Shown here: positions 6,261 to 7,256 of the stretch, piece after piece | Position numbering within the stretch: the stretch's first letter is position 1 | Layout: every line of letters begins with the position of its first letter | DNA from: Actinomycetota bacterium | GTDB lineage: Bacteria > Actinomycetota > Acidimicrobiia > Acidimicrobiales > Ilumatobacteraceae | Assembly (NCBI GenBank): GCA_005801025.1 | Contig: SYDZ01000186.1 | Span: 1-7,256 of the forward strand | Direction of reading: 5' to 3' | DNA length: 7,256 bases | Program-made: the position numbers and the translations under genes | Notes under the pieces: generated by a model | What the model was told of the DNA's origin: nothing | Database searches by the model: none | The model's input: only the letters and a program-made list of their open reading frames with translations

Positions 6261-6668
6261 TCAGTTTTTCTGGCGTTGCCAGACTCTCCATGCCAGCCAT
6301 ATGAACAGAAACTGGAATGGCAATCGGCCATAAGACACGATCTGCTTGGAGAAGGGTTCATTGCGCCAGTCCCATGCCATATACACATTGGCTGGATATA
6401 CGCCGATAAATAATGCGATAGCGGCAGCGGCCCCCCACCGCCGAGAACGTCGCCACAGCAACATCGGTCCAACAATTATTTCAACTAATCCGCTGGCATA
6501 AGTCCAAAAACTTTCACTCAAAGGTAATCGCGGTGGGACGATGTCATTGAAGAAGTCAGGATTTGCAAAGTGCATGATTCCCGCAAGTGTGATGAATCCA
6601 CCAAGACCTAAGGTCACAACATCACGCCCTGCGGGCGATGCCTTACTTGCGAGTGAGGAGTGAGTCAT
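6261..6668 (-). CDS. DoxX-like small integral membrane protein (COG4270-like)
   Basis: The 135-residue product has four predicted membrane segments at about 16-36, 54-73, 77-98 and 115-131. Family-like words are AGIMHFANPDFF followed by IVPPRLP (29-49), YASGLVEIIVGPMLL (57-71), YPANVYMAW (91-99) and RLPFQFLFIW (115-124). They match the DoxX-like family of uncharacterised membrane proteins, whose biochemical role is not firmly known. The ATG at 6668 is chosen because the hydrophobic core starts soon after it. A longer version from the ATG at 6737 would add 23 cysteine-rich residues read out of frame inside the upstream gene. With the chosen start it overlaps the sulfotransferase-like gene by 26 bp, implying cotranscription. 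Its stop lies 4 bp from the end of the convergent NUDIX gene. Confidence 0.82.
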   Translation of the reverse strand: MTHSSLASKASPAGRDVVTLGLGGFITLAGIMHFANPDFFNDIVPPRLPLSESFWTYASGLVEIIVGPMLLWRRSRRWGAAAAIALFIGVYPANVYMAWDWRNEPFSKQIVSYGRLPFQFLFIWLAWRVWQRQKN

Positions 6669-7256
6669 ATTCTTGCAGATCAATGCCTGCCAGCTTTTCA
6701 CGAAGTTCGGGAGCGAGCAATTTCGGCACTTCGCCATTACTGTTGTTGAAGTTGGCTTGAAGAAACTTACGCATCGCCTTACGTTGAGTCCAATTCTCCA
6801 GCAGTGGATTTACAGATAAAGCAATCTTCAGACCCTGTTCAGAGAGAGAAGGGTTGTGCAGTTTTTTGTAATCAGGGACGGTGAAAGATTTCAAACCGCA
6901 GGCTGCAAAAAAGTTGCTCAGAAAAATCTTGTTCCCCGCATCAATTTCTCGGAAATCGCGAATCTCTACGTTGTCGACTCCGAAGTGCTTAATAATAGTC
7001 TGCACTACCGGCGTCCAAGAAAGTTTTGATAGATCAATGTTCTTTTCCAACCAACTATCAAAAGTGAGAACTCCACCCTCGTTGACTGACTGCATGTAGT
7101 ACGAAGGCACAAATGTTTCTAGTGGGCGGATATAGAAAATAACCTTGACGGGAAGGTGCTTTGCCACCTTTGAAAGACGCACTGCATTGCTATTGGCTTT
7201 CGGGTAAAGACCCGAAGCACCACTAAATGGACGACCGAGAGCATTTTCATGAGAAA
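6643..7256 (-). CDS. Sulfotransferase-like protein (N-terminus outside window)
   Basis: The frame stays open from the TAA at 6643-6645 to the right edge, giving the last 203 residues. The visible start reads SHENALGRPFSG then SGLYPKA, similar to the SxENxLG and LYP words in bacterial sulfotransferase-family proteins. VIFYIRPLETFVPSYYMQ follows, with the R-x7-S spacing of the 3'-phosphate-binding motif that holds the PAPS cofactor. The 5'-phosphosulfate-binding loop would lie off the right edge, so activity cannot be judged. A GTG at 7182 is internal, because the conserved ENALG block lies upstream of it. The C-terminal part (VEIRDFREIDAGNKIFLSNFF, then a polar helical tail) fits the family's strand-helix end. 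The acceptor is unknown; members often modify cell-surface glycans or other small molecules. The DoxX-like gene begins inside its 3' end. Confidence 0.68.
   Translation of the reverse strand, partial: SHENALGRPFSGASGLYPKANSNAVRLSKVAKHLPVKVIFYIRPLETFVPSYYMQSVNEGGVLTFDSWLEKNIDLSKLSWTPVVQTIIKHFGVDNVEIRDFREIDAGNKIFLSNFFAACGLKSFTVPDYKKLHNPSLSEQGLKIALSVNPLLENWTQRKAMRKFLQANFNNSNGEVPKLLAPELREKLAGIDLQEYDSLLTRK

Noticed and set aside
6269..6283. Hairpin TCTGGC-GTT-GCCAGA as a terminator between the convergent NUDIX and DoxX-like genes
   Set aside because: It lies inside the DoxX-like coding sequence, and its T-run precedes the stem on the plus strand, becoming an A-run after it on the minus strand. 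Neither strand gives a stem followed by T residues.
6669..6737. Longer DoxX-like protein starting at 6737
   Set aside because: The added 23 residues lie wholly inside the sulfotransferase-like gene and lack family resemblance.

Overview
The window is a compact stretch of chromosome from an actinobacterium. I infer class Acidimicrobiia or a close freshwater or marine relative. The reasons are intermediate base composition, frequent GTG starts, an Actinobacteria-type bifunctional-like dCTP deaminase, the end of an EtfD (Rv0338c)-type Fe-S oxidoreductase, and a large PF09826-type beta-propeller lipoprotein. No plasmid, phage, insertion sequence, CRISPR array, rRNA or tRNA was seen. All family assignments come from reading motifs by eye; no database search was run.

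Layout from left to right. (1) Bases 2-748 (+) hold the C-terminal 248 residues of a CCG-domain Fe-S oxidoreductase. It ends 4 bp from a convergent gene. (2) Bases 753-3303 (-) hold an unusual pair: a secreted beta-propeller lipoprotein followed 22 bp later by the ribosome-assembly GTPase EngB. (3) Bases 3352-3663 (-) hold the remains of a metallo-beta-lactamase-fold hydrolase. The first half, including the HxHxDH motif, is gone, and an in-frame TGA interrupts what is left. (4) Bases 3664-4230 (-) hold dcd. (5) Bases 4231-4369 are a 139-bp divergent intergenic region in which the approaches to the two GTG starts look alike. (6) Bases 4370-6256 (+) hold kynureninase and a NUDIX hydrolase spaced 6 bp apart, almost certainly one transcript. 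(7) Bases 6261-7256 (-) hold a sulfotransferase-like protein, cut by the right edge, whose 3' end overlaps a small DoxX-like membrane protein.

Most genes are housekeeping or catabolic: beta-oxidation electron transfer, ribosome assembly, dUTP/dTTP supply, tryptophan-kynurenine breakdown and nucleotide or cofactor clean-up. I do not see a convincing new multi-gene system. The items most worth a second look are the broken hydrolase between dcd and the propeller gene, the mirror-like dcd/kynU start regions, the kynureninase-NUDIX pairing, and a short repeated insertion inside the NUDIX protein.
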